Shown here piece after piece: positions 55,828-64,000 of a DNA stretch of 64,000 nucleotides (position 1 is its first letter; each line of letters opens with the position of its first letter). The stretch covers positions 286,708 through 350,707 of the forward strand of contig WHVA01000051.1 of the NCBI GenBank assembly GCA_015179125.1. The letters are read 5' to 3'. Source of the DNA: Gautieria morchelliformis. Taxonomy: Eukaryota; Basidiomycota; Agaricomycetes; Gomphales; Gomphaceae. The position numbers and the translations under genes are program-made. Below the pieces are notes generated by a model. The model was given only the letters and a program-made list of their open reading frames with translations. It did not search any database and was not told the DNA's origin.

Positions 55828-57057
55828 CTATTTTTTCACCTCTGTAATGGAGGCCGAAGTCCCCTCGTTAGGGGTCTTCGCTGCCCGACCTTTAGAACCG
55901 CTACCGTTGGTAGACTTGTTCTTCGGGCAGTCCTTGACGATGTGGCCCTTGGTGCCGCAAAGCAGACAAAGGCCTTGGTCGACCTGACGTTGGCGCTCCT
56001 CGGGAAGTAGTTTGCCATCCTTCCCGAGCTTGCTCAAAATGTCGGGCTGGCTCTTGTTGTTCGAAGAGTTGTTGTTGGAACCCTTGCCGCTGTTGTTAGT
56101 CTTGTTGCGGTTCTTATTGTTATTGGAACCGCTGGAGGACTGGTTGTTGTTAGTGGCATTGCTGCTGGACTGATTAGCGGCGCGTGCAGGCTGGGAGCTA
56201 CGACCATTGACCATGGTGTCGTATTCCTTACGCTCCCAGTAACGGCTGTCGCATTCCAGCGCGAAGTTCCTAAGCTCGGCGAGGCTGCGGAATCGAGGGA
56301 AGTGAAGTAAGTCGTCCTTGATTCTTTTGGCCAAGCCCTTGTAGGCGAAGTGTCGGAGGGCCGCATCGTTCCACTGAGTCCGAGTCAAAGCTCGGGCGAA
56401 GTCGATAAAGAATCGCGCAGCCTTGTGGTGCTCTTTCATGACGATCTTCTCGAGGTCGATCTCGGCTTGGGCGGCGTTGTCGTATGGGCCGAAGTTGAGC
56501 TCGAGCTCGGCCTTGAAGCTGTCCCAGTCTTTGACCCAGTCTGGCTCGGGCTGGACTTCGCCAAGGATCGCCGGCTCGAAGTACTGTAGAGCTGAGCCTG
56601 ACAGGTAAGAAATAGCATACTGCACCTTCGAGGCCCCAGTCTTGAAAGCTGTGGGACGATCTCGGAAGTTGAGTACGCATTGAAGGAAGAAGGTGCGAAG
56701 CTTGGCCTGGTCAGTACCGTCATAACTATCCGGTTCCTTGACCTTGGCACGTGCTTCGGACTTGCGAGGTTTCGCGAGCTTGATGAACACTCGACACATA
56801 AGCTCGTTGTCCTCGAGGTCACCGAGGTCCTCGGGTGGGAGGTTGGGGAGGTCCCGATCATTGTCGGAGCCTCCAGAGCCATCTCCTGGATCACCTGAAG
56901 GATCACCGGGGTTAGCCCTACCTTTGCCTTTGTTACTAGGCTCGGCGGGGTCTGCGAGGGGTATCCCCGGGGACAGTGGTGAGTCGTCGGGGGCTTCCGA
57001 GAAACGTCGTTGTTCTGAGATACCCCGAAGGGTGCGGGAACGAGTCATCATGGACAT
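55828..57057 (-). CDS. Gag polyprotein with zinc knuckle (family C)
   Basis: 409 codons. Acidic N-terminal linker (Asp/Gly/Pro-rich), capsid with PDSYDGTDQAKLRTFF, VQYAISYLSGSALQYFE, ELNFGPYDNAAQAE and LRHFAYKGLAKRIKDDLLHF, an Asn-rich hinge (about residues 290-340), and CLLCGTKGHIVKDC (C-x2-C-x4-H-x4-C) near the C-terminus. It ends with a stop; protease follows after ~50 bp in another frame, so Gag and Pol were separate frames or joined by a frameshift. Intact open frame. Confidence 0.92.
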   Translation of the reverse strand: MSMMTRSRTLRGISEQRRFSEAPDDSPLSPGIPLADPAEPSNKGKGRANPGDPSGDPGDGSGGSDNDRDLPNLPPEDLGDLEDNELMCRVFIKLAKPRKSEARAKVKEPDSYDGTDQAKLRTFFLQCVLNFRDRPTAFKTGASKVQYAISYLSGSALQYFEPAILGEVQPEPDWVKDWDSFKAELELNFGPYDNAAQAEIDLEKIVMKEHHKAARFFIDFARALTRTQWNDAALRHFAYKGLAKRIKDDLLHFPRFRSLAELRNFALECDSRYWERKEYDTMVNGRSSQPARAANQSSSNATNNNQSSSGSNNNKNRNKTNNSGKGSNNNSSNNKSQPDILSKLGKDGKLLPEERQRQVDQGLCLLCGTKGHIVKDCPKNKSTNGSGSKGRAAKTPNEGTSASITEVKK

Positions 57058-57087
57058 AGTGAAGAAAAGGGATACGTAGGGTGTAAG

Positions 57088-57101
57088 CAGTCTGAAAATA
57101 C
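57088..57101 (-). promoter_or_regulatory. Self-primer binding site of family C
   Basis: Plus-strand CAGTCTGAAAAT at 57088-57099 lies two bases inside the 5' LTR end. The LTR carries the exact complement, on the plus strand ATTTTCAGACTG, at 50514-50525 and 57340-57351, 33 bp after the TATA box. So the RNA's own 5' end can pair with the primer site over 12 bases, as in Tf1. Confidence 0.8.
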
Positions 57102-58671
57102 TGTTACGGTACTATCCGTCGTAAGGTTGACCGAGGTCGGGGACGAAACCCGAGGCAAGGTCCGAGGTTACGGGGCGAGGTTTGGATGGGGAAGTCGGAG
57201 AGGGACTTGGCTTCAGCTTATGTGCTGCGCCGACCCTACGCACGAGTCCCAACTTTGGAGGCAAATGAATAAGAGGTGAGGTTTAGCTTAAGAGGCGAGG
57301 CTTAGAAACTAGCTAAGGATCGAAGGGATATGATAGTTGATTTTCAGACTGAGGAGTAGGAATGCATACAAGGGGGGTTATATACGGGCGAGGGTATGAG
57401 TCAGGGACGAACATATTAGTGGAGGTCAGGGCGAGGTAATATACGAATGATGCATGTGTCAAGATTGGTTTTCAAGCATTAATATCGTGTATTAGTGAAC
57501 ACAGCGAATGCCCGAATAACTTGTGCGAATAAGTATGCCGTTTGGCGAATAGGTGAACCAATGAATGTTCACAAGGTAAGAGGGTTCGCCTAAACGGGGC
57601 TTGCCCTATCTACAGTCGTAGCGAAATAGCCCGTGGTTCTTGACGATGTAACGTGCAAGGTCTCAAGGAAGGGCTGTCTAAGTCTCGACAATCCCTTCAC
57701 TGGCGAAGGTGCTCCTTCGGAGCCCTTCGCCAACAGCACAGAAAATGGTTCGAAGGCTAAGGTAACGAAGATGAAGTATGAGAACTCACCAGTGATGCCT
57801 AAGTCCTTTGCTGGTCGAAGATAGAAATCTCCAAGAGAAGGCTTAAGACGATGATCACAGTGAGGTCAAGTTTGCACAAGATGCACGACGTATGATAATT
57901 GAACTGGGGAATATACATGCGAATGTAAACTACTTATATCGAATGCTCGTATGGTATCAGCGAATAGGAAAGAGGCCGTCACAAGTCAGGGTTGGATAGG
58001 GGTGCGCAGTCATGATACTAAGGAGATGGAATAAACATACAATAGAGTGAGGGAAGAATGCGAACGTGGAATGACGGAGAGTAAAAGGGGGCGAAGGCAC
58101 TTGTGGACAAAACCATGTCTTGGGACCCGCATACATGCTACCCTGCACGGACTCTTTGTTGACTGGGTTGATCCCGCACGACCTATGGAAGGGATGCCCT
58201 GCGAACACACATTGGCCATACGAACACCCAATGGGGTTGGATTAAGAAGATGATGGGGCTAATGATGAACCATCATGCCGAGTGATTGGTATCGATCATT
58301 TTTGATGGCGTGCCTGCTGGCGAAATGCGTGAGCAGCGAACAGCGGTTCGGGGGATGAGGCGAACAGCGAGTAGGGTGGATGTAGAGGAGGAGTGGTCGG
58401 CAGGTGCGGCGAACTCTGACGAAGATGCTAGGGAGTGACGAGGGGGAACATGGAGGTAGCGCGGTAGGAGAAATAAACCGGTCATGACAGCGTGATGGAG
58501 CGGAATCAGTAACTAAGGAGATACGGGCATGGGATCAAGGTTGGATATGAACTCAAGCTCGGGCTTGGGCGCAGGATAAGGATCATATGTACTCGGGCAC
58601 GAATATCACAAGGCTCGGGCTTGGAAGAAGGTTCTACTGGTAAGTAACCGGCCAAAGGCCGGGTTCTTACA
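57102..58671 (-). repeat. 5' LTR of family C element, with family A LTR inside
   Basis: About 532 bp of LTR after removing the insertion. Nearly identical to the 3' LTR; small differences include GCATG for GCGTG at the insertion point. Confidence 0.92.
57457..58489 (-). mobile_element. Solo LTR, family A
   Basis: TGTCAAGATTGG...GTCATGACA, 1033 bp, flanked by GCATG (57452-57456) and GCGTG (58490-58494), a duplication with one later base change. It lies in the 5' LTR upstream of the TATA box (which is at about 57378-57385 on the minus strand) and so separates U3 sequences from the start site. Confidence 0.9.
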
Positions 58672-58676
58672 CCAGT

Positions 58677-59055
58677 GTAAATCTATAGTATAAAGTTCTA
58701 GGGGGGGCGGTTGTGGGCTCACTATATGAAAACAGCACGCTCTGCTGACATAATCCTGACATAAGCCTGACATAATCCTGACTAAGACGCAAACAAACCA
58801 CGCACTATGGCGGAGTTTGAATGCGAGCGGCGCAGCCGCGAGCGACCAACAGCGCTCCTGGTCACGTGACCCGTTCGCGTCCAACGTTGCTGCGCGCGCG
58901 CACCCACCTTCCCTCGACCCTCCTGCTGCCATTTCCTCTGGCTCAACTGCTGGCAACCTCTGGCTCCCCTGCCCACTGTCTCTGTGCCTGCTGGATCTGT
59001 CTGTCTGCTGCTGGCTCTCTGTCTATGCTGCTGGATCTCTGTCTGTTGCTGGCTG
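58677..59055. other. Host-side DNA of the family C insertion, no gene
   Basis: Continues sequence left of 50271. Short CCTGACATAAT repeats at 58745-58785. Overlapping long open frames on the same strand are due to low complexity. Confidence 0.4.
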
Positions 59056-59125
59056 TCTCTCTGTCTGGCTCTCTGTCTGGCTCTCTGTCTGGCTCTCTGT
59101 CTGGCTCTCTGTCTGGCTCTCTCTG
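59056..59125. repeat. 12-bp microsatellite (CTCTCTGTCTGG)n
   Basis: About six near-perfect units, embedded in a wider CT/CTG-rich stretch (58980-59200). Confidence 0.9.
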
Positions 59126-59204
59126 TGTCTGCTACTGGATTTCTCTGTGTGTGGCTCTTTCTGTGTCTCTTACTGGGACTCTCTGTCTCTCTACAGTCCC
59201 CTCA

Positions 59205-60010
59205 GGTAAATTTTGTTAATATTTTCGCTTTTTTATCTCTTTTGACTTCTTTTCACCCTAGGCTGCTCCTCTCATTGCCTCCCACCTTTCTTGATGGTCA
59301 TTACTGGCTCTGGTGTGTTTTTTTCCTGTAATATCTATCATTTCTTCCAATAATTTTCGCTTTTTTATCCTCTTTTTGTCTTCTTTTCAGCCACCTCTCT
59401 CAATGCCTCTCACCTTGCCTGTCTGATATTGGTGCATCTGGTGTGTGTCTTGCTATCATGTTTTGATATTTATTAGAATCAGCTTCTCTCCATGGTAAAT
59501 ATTGCTATTTCTTGGTATAATTTTCGCTTTTTTAATCTCTGTTTGACTTCTTTTCAGCTTAGGTTGCTCCTCTCATTGCCTCCACCTTTCTTGGTCATCA
59601 CTACTGCCTCCTGTGTGCTCTTTCCTTATCATATCTGTCATTTCTTCCCCTAATTTTCGCTTTTTTATCCTCTTTTTGCCATCTTTTCAGCCCAGGTTCC
59701 TCCTCTCAGTGTTTCCCACCTTTCCTGTCTGCCATTGCTGCATTTGGTGTGTGTCATGCTATCATATTTGTGTTGTTTTGACATTTAGTAGGATCAGCTT
59801 CTCTCCATGGTATTTCTTCTAACATTTTCGCTTTTTTAACCACTTTTTGACTGCTTTTCAGCCTGGCCTGCTCCTCTTATTGCCTCCCACCTTTCTTGAT
59901 CATCATCATAGCCTGTGGTGTGTTTTTTCTGACATTTCTTGCAATAAGATTTCGCTTTTTTACCCTCTTTTTTTTTTCTTTTTTTTTTTTCTAGCACAGG
60001 TTCAGAGCTC
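59205..60010. repeat. ~300-bp higher-order tandem repeat built of two subunits
   Basis: The word TTTTCGCTTTTTTA occurs at about 59222, 59354, 59521, 59654, 59825 and 59949. Gaps alternate ~132 and ~169 bp, so a ~300-bp unit (two related subunits) is repeated. Each subunit also has a TTTTCAG-like end followed by a CCTCCCACCTTTC- or CTCTCATTGCC-type block. Confidence 0.8.
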
Positions 60011-60335
60011 CCACCATTCCTGTGTGTCATGGCTGCAAGTGGTATGTTTCTTGCTCTCATATCTGCTTCTTTTTTGATATTTATTAGGAACAGTTTCTGT
60101 TTTTTTTTTTTAATTGTTATGTATTTGTTTTATTTTATTTTTTCATGTATATATATACTGTATATTTGTCAAAATAGATACCAAAAAATTGCCTTGACTT
60201 TGCTAAAAATTAATGACAACAGCCTCTGCTTGCAAAATGTAAGTCTATTATCCATCGTAAACCCTCTGACATTTATTTATTTTCTCTGCACCTACAATAA
60301 GTTCACTTTTAGGCTCTTAGAGTTATGCTACATAT
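60011..60335. other. T-rich non-coding DNA
   Basis: Poly-T tracts and TATATATA; the hydrophobic open frame here reflects T-rich codons. No gene called. Confidence 0.4.
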
Positions 60336-60469
60336 GGGGACATACTACAAACAAGGGACATGCTATGCACACTATACTTGGGTGACATGCTACACTCAGG
60401 GGACATGCTACACATGGGGGACACAGTACAAACAAGAGACATGCTACACATGATATACTTGGGGTACAT

Positions 60470-60942
60470 TGTAAGGGCAACCCTGGCTGGTTGTGGAGAT
60501 CACACTACCACACAACTGACAAGGGGGAAATCCAAAGTATGTATAAATGAACAGAGTATACAAGAGAGGGGATTCTCACCTGACAAGGGGAAATCCAAAG
60601 AGAAAAGTCTAAGGACCCCCAATGTCAGCGAGCCCGTATTATACTACGCTGCGCAGCCAGGGACAACACTTGGCACCCGCCATCAACCCTGCATTCCCCT
60701 GACCTCCCTGACCCTTGATTGACCCTTGATGCCACCTATTACGTGAGTCGCTTGATTTCCGACACTGTTCCGAGAGCGGACATCGGAAATTGGAGTGGAA
60801 CTGGCAAAACAAACAGAACTGGTGGAAGGTCTCCCAGGAGCGGAATCATTTCCGAAAGCAGAGGCGGAGATGGAATTGGAACCGTAAGCGGAGTTGGAAA
60901 TGGAGTCGGAACTGGAAATGGAAAACAGGGTGTCCCCTGACA
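60470..60942. mobile_element. LTR-like insertion (family H)
   Basis: TGTAAGGGCAACC...CCCCTGACA, 473 bp, flanked by TACAT (60465-60469) and GACAT (60943-60947), a near-duplication with one mismatch. Since the host is itself repetitive, the duplication is weaker evidence here. Confidence 0.5.
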
Positions 60943-61118
60943 GACATGCTATGCATGGGGGATACGCTACACATGGGGACATGCTACACACAAGGGACAT
61001 AATACATATGATATACTTGGGAGACACACTACACATGGGGAACACACTACACATGGGAAACATGCTACACATGGGGAACATGCTACACTTGGGGGACATG
61101 CTATGCATGGTGACATGC

Positions 61119-61788
61119 TGTTACGTATCAAGATTTTGGCAAGTCGGAACTAGAAAGGACAATGGCTTCAACTTATATGTTGCACCCCCAATGAACTATC
61201 GTCCTAAGTATTTCGGATCACGAGTCGGAAGTTGGAACATATCGAACTAAACAGAAGTCAGAGCTTGCGTTGGAAACTGAGTCGGAAGGTGGAAGGCAGG
61301 AGGTGGAGAGACAGAGGTCTTGCAAAACTCGCTATGCTAAGAACAGGAGATAGAGAAAAGGAAATCACGTATCGAAGGTGATTATCTGATTGCAGAATAA
61401 CGAGCATACATGAGGGGCTTTTATACAAAGAGCTGAGACAACATGTAATGGTGTAGTACTAAGCAAATTCTGGAGGGAGCGGAAGTCGGATAGACATGCG
61501 GGATAATTAACTAATTGGGAACAAGGGGACTACAATGGGGGTGCAGGGTAGGGTATAACGATGGCAAAAGAACAAGGGGTCGGAAAGTATATCTGACATA
61601 AAGAAACAACGAGACTCCAAAAGGCCTGGACAGGTGGTCTTGCTGTGCTGTGAGGCGAGTCTGGTGGGTCCGAGTAATAGAGTCAAAAGAACAAAGGAAT
61701 AAAACAATGGGTGGAATGTTGGAATTATCGGAGGGTCAGAATGTGAGTGGAACTGAGTGTCGGAAGTCGGAAATGCATGGTCCTAACA
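61119..61788 (-). mobile_element. Solo LTR, family B
   Basis: TGTTACGTAT...GTCCTAACA, 670 bp, flanked by CATGC at 61114-61118 and 61789-61793. It shows the complete form of the LTR seen at 7234-8893 and 49028-49237. TATAAAAG box on the minus strand near 61420. Confidence 0.88.
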
Positions 61789-61893
61789 CATGCTACGCAC
61801 ACTATACTTGCAGGACACACTACACTCCGGGAACACATGCCATACATAGGGACATGCTACCCATGAGGGGCACACAGACATGGGAGAAATGGG

Positions 61894-62374
61894 TGGAGAC
61901 ATTACCTACCCTGATGCATTACTTAGAGCTACTTTCAATTGTGATAAGATGTGTTTTACTTATCCGAATAATTTTACTTATCCCAAGTTTTATTTACCCA
62001 ATGTGTTTGACCTAACCATGGGTATCCACCCTAGCAGTGGTCCCAGTGCATTCACATCCAATGGGTCCCCGGCAGTCCCTACCGAGTGCTGTGCCACATC
62101 CTGGTGTGCAGCACAGGGCCACGGTAGGAATTGACTTGCGATATGCAGCATTTTCACATGGACAGTTTTATGTTGCACTAATTGTAACAGAGTCCATGTT
62201 CTTTAGGGAAGGGAACACAACATGTAATATTGTATACAAACAGGTGCTGCTAAAGCCTGATTAATTATGTAGTTTCATTTCACCGAATATAATTCTGTAA
62301 TACTATTGACTACCCCTGTGCGATGTTAACCTTACTTAACTAACCCGGTGCGAAGCACGGGTCTATTGGCTAGT
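61894..62374. mobile_element. Possible Helitron 3' end
   Basis: ACCCGGTGCGAAGCACGGGT (62343-62362) can fold into a hairpin with a GAA loop; 7 bp later comes CTAG (62370-62373) followed by T. A GC hairpin shortly before CTRR and insertion before T is the Helitron 3' signature. The 5' end (TC after A) could not be placed and no RepHel gene is visible, so only the terminus is suggested. Confidence 0.4.
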
Positions 62375-62956
62375 AACCTATGTATCTACATGTACAATAG
62401 TTATTACATAATCCCAGTGGGCCCCTTAGGGACCCACTGTATAGTTTATGTGTGGGAACCGGCCAGCGGTTCCCATCGCATCTTACTCTTACCTGTCACT
62501 ACGTAGCATTCAGAATACCACTCATTGGTCAAGTTCTGCAGTGCCCTTGTGATACAAGGTCCTAAGATCGACGTCTTTACACCTTTTTGAACTATCCTGC
62601 GGTTGATCACCACACGACCAACCGATAGTGGATTCGAAGCAATCTTGAAAAAGATCGCTGCGTCGACAACTAAACATCGTTGAGACCCTCCAGTAGACCC
62701 TCTACTGTCGGCTGCGAGCATGATGATTCCACGCAGTCGAAGAAGACACGAGCGACGAGCTCGAGGTCCACGCCCCAGGCGCAGCCCAGCGACACGATGG
62801 CTGATGCTACCCTGGACCAAGAGTCCAGGACGATAGAAGATGGAGAGATCGTAGATCTCACCGCCCTCGTCCCCCCAGTAGAGGACGAGGAAAACCCAGA
62901 CCACGTCTCACTGAGCATGGCCGAGGAAGAGAAGATGCTGGGCAACGAGCCGGGGG
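62375..62956 (+). repeat. First copy of a 594-bp tandem duplication with gag-like ORF start
   Basis: AACCTATGTATCTACATGTA at 62375 recurs at 62969 (offset 594 bp) and similarity (about 95% by eye) continues to the GGGCAACGAG at about 62950. The copy includes a leader and a plus-strand frame (from about 62700) reading TIEDGEIVDLTALVPPVEDE, truncated by GTAAATAA where the second copy begins. Confidence 0.85.
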
Positions 62957-62968
62957 CGCCGTGTAAAT

Positions 62969-64000
62969 AACCTGTGTATCTACATGTACATTAGTTATTA
63001 CATAATCCCAGTGGGCCCCTTAGGGACCCACTGTATAGTTTATGCGTGGGAACCGGCCAGCGGCCCCCATCGCATCTTACTCTTACCTGTCACTACGTAG
63101 CATTCAGAATACCACTCATTGGTCAAGTTCTGTTGTGCCCTTGTGATACAAGGCCTTAAGATCGACATCCTTTACACTTTTTTGAACTATCCTGCGGTTG
63201 ATCGCCACGCGACCAACCGATAGTGGATTCGAAGCAATCTTGAAAAAGATCGCTGCGTCGACGACTAAACATCGTTGAGACCCTCCAGTAGACCCTCTAT
63301 TGTCGGCTGCGAGCATGATGATTCCACGCAGTCGAAGACGGACACGAGCGACGAGCTCGAGGTCCACACCCCAGGTGCAGCCCAGTGACACGACGGCTGA
63401 CGCTACCCTGGACCAAGAGACCAGGACGATAGAAGACGGAGAGATCGTAGATCTCACAGCCCTCGTCCCCTCAGCAGAGCACAAGGAAAATCCCGACCAC
63501 GTCTTGTAGAGCGTGGCCGAAGAGGAGACGACGCTGGGCAACGAGTCAGCACCGCCCCCCCATCTCTCTCTGCCCAAGGACAAAGGAAAGGGCAGAGAAG
63601 TCTCGCCGTCGTCAGACGGTAGAGCAACAACGTCGAGGTGGGCACAAAGCCACGACTCAAACCGACGCTCACGAAGTAGAGTGACGACGATCGTCCCTGA
63701 AGGAGGACGACGGCATAAGAAATGAGCCCCAGACGATGGTCAGGACTCGGAATACTCAAGCTCTAGTCACAGGAGCTCGAGGACTCATGCCATCGACCAC
63801 GAGACGGCAGAGGCCCTGAACAAACAGGTGCAGGCTGCGCTGCACCGAAGTACGCTGACACGCCACAAGCACGATCAGCTGGCATCGCAGCTTGACAACG
63901 CCGCCGCCGCCCTAATGGCGATCAGCAAGGAACTCCACCAGGCGGAGGAGGTCAGGCTGCAAGACGCAGCCACGCTGGAGGACGTCCAGAAAGCACTCCG
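62969..64000 (+). pseudogene. Second copy: retroelement ORF1/gag-like, runs off the window
   Basis: Repeats the leader and the frame TIEDGEIVDLTALVPSAEHK, with a stop (TAG near 63509) where the first copy reads through, then continues past the first copy's end with KDKGKGREVSPSSDG and, from about 63770, an Ala/Gln/Leu-rich helical stretch (LNKQVQAALHRSTLTRHKHD, LASQLDNAAAALMAISKEL) likely a coiled coil. Charged linker plus coiled coil suggests an ORF1/gag of a retrotransposon; class cannot be fixed without the downstream polymerase. Confidence 0.5.

Larger units (their letters stand above)
50276..58671 (-). mobile_element. Full-length chromovirus-type Ty3/gypsy element, family C
   Basis: Two LTRs with TGTTACGG.../...TTCTTACA plus-strand ends, flanked by CCAGT at 50271-50275 and 58672-58676. 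Read on the minus strand: 5' LTR (57102-58671, with a family A LTR inside), primer site, gag, protease, RT, RNase H, integrase with chromodomain, an opposite-strand gene, polypurine tract, 3' LTR. The LTRs are nearly identical, so insertion is fairly recent, but pol has frame changes and a stop. It probably cannot move on its own. Confidence 0.95.
60336..61893. repeat. ACATGCTACACATGGGG minisatellite, split by two LTR-like insertions
   Basis: Degenerate 16-34-bp units around GGGACATGCTACACAT at 60336-60469, 60943-61118 and 61789-61893. The array must have been continuous before the insertions at 60470-60942 and 61119-61788. Confidence 0.85.

Noticed and set aside
58821-59331. Long overlapping open frames with Leu/Ser/Cys repeats
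   Set aside because: They follow from a 12-bp CT/CTG microsatellite that leaves all frames open.
60029-60385. Phe/Leu/Ile-rich small membrane protein
   Set aside because: T-rich DNA gives hydrophobic codons in any frame; no start context or homology.
61894-62340. Full Helitron with RepHel transposase
   Set aside because: No Rep or helicase motif is present and the 5' end cannot be found; only a possible 3' terminus is reported.

Overview
The window looks like a repeat-rich chromosome arm of a basidiomycete, most likely an agaricomycete of the Rhizoctonia/Ceratobasidium type. Genes have many short introns (about 48-80 bp) with GT-AG ends. The host genes are fungal (calpain-7/PalB with an MIT domain, Rit1, cyclin B, fused uridine kinase/UPRT). 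Most of the remaining DNA is Ty3/gypsy and Ty1/copia retroelements. The organism name is an inference; no marker gene such as rRNA is present.

Layout. 1-9,380 is a nested transposon cluster. A gypsy element on the minus strand (family B; LTR, primer site, gag) was split by a solo LTR of family D (1,482-6,763, target duplication GCTGG). That LTR was split again by a 3.4 kb element carrying two unrecognised genes and a 116-bp tandem array (2,073-5,463, duplication CTTAG) and by a copia solo LTR (5,979-6,327, duplication TGGTG). The B LTR holds a family A solo LTR. 9,380-18,120 is a second gypsy element on the plus strand whose gag, protease and reverse transcriptase are separated by nested solo LTRs (A inside inverted A, D, A) and a hAT derivative. 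In total 11 insertions have target duplications readable by eye (one more is approximate), which fixes their order.

18,300-40,360 is a host gene island: RIT1 (+), PALB/RIM13 calpain (-), a secreted subtilase (-), a 3-hydroxyacyl-CoA dehydrogenase (+), a multi-pass membrane protein (-) with a decayed tandem copy, an L-type cargo lectin (+), a single-pass Cys-containing membrane protein (-), cyclin B (+), a decayed SGNH esterase (-) and uridine kinase/UPRT (-). RIT1 and PALB overlap tail to tail by 72 bp. These genes serve unrelated housekeeping, pH-signalling, secretion and cell-cycle roles and do not form a metabolic cluster.

40,490-50,270 is again mobile DNA: a LINE ORF1, fragments of a gypsy element, and an unusual AT-rich island (about 44.6-47.5 kb) with a PD-(D/E)XK-like gene broken by a solo LTR. 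50,276-58,671 is a complete chromovirus-type gypsy element (family C) on the minus strand with both LTRs, CCAGT target duplications, gag, protease, RT, RNase H, integrase and chromodomain. It shows two notable features: a primer site complementary to its own predicted transcript start (Tf1-like self-priming), and a spliced gene on the opposite strand between integrase and the 3' LTR, with a Zn2Cys6-like cysteine pattern and a charged tail. 58,677-64,000 holds simple and higher-order tandem repeats, two more solo LTRs, a Helitron-like 3' end, and a tandemly duplicated gag-like leader that runs off the window.
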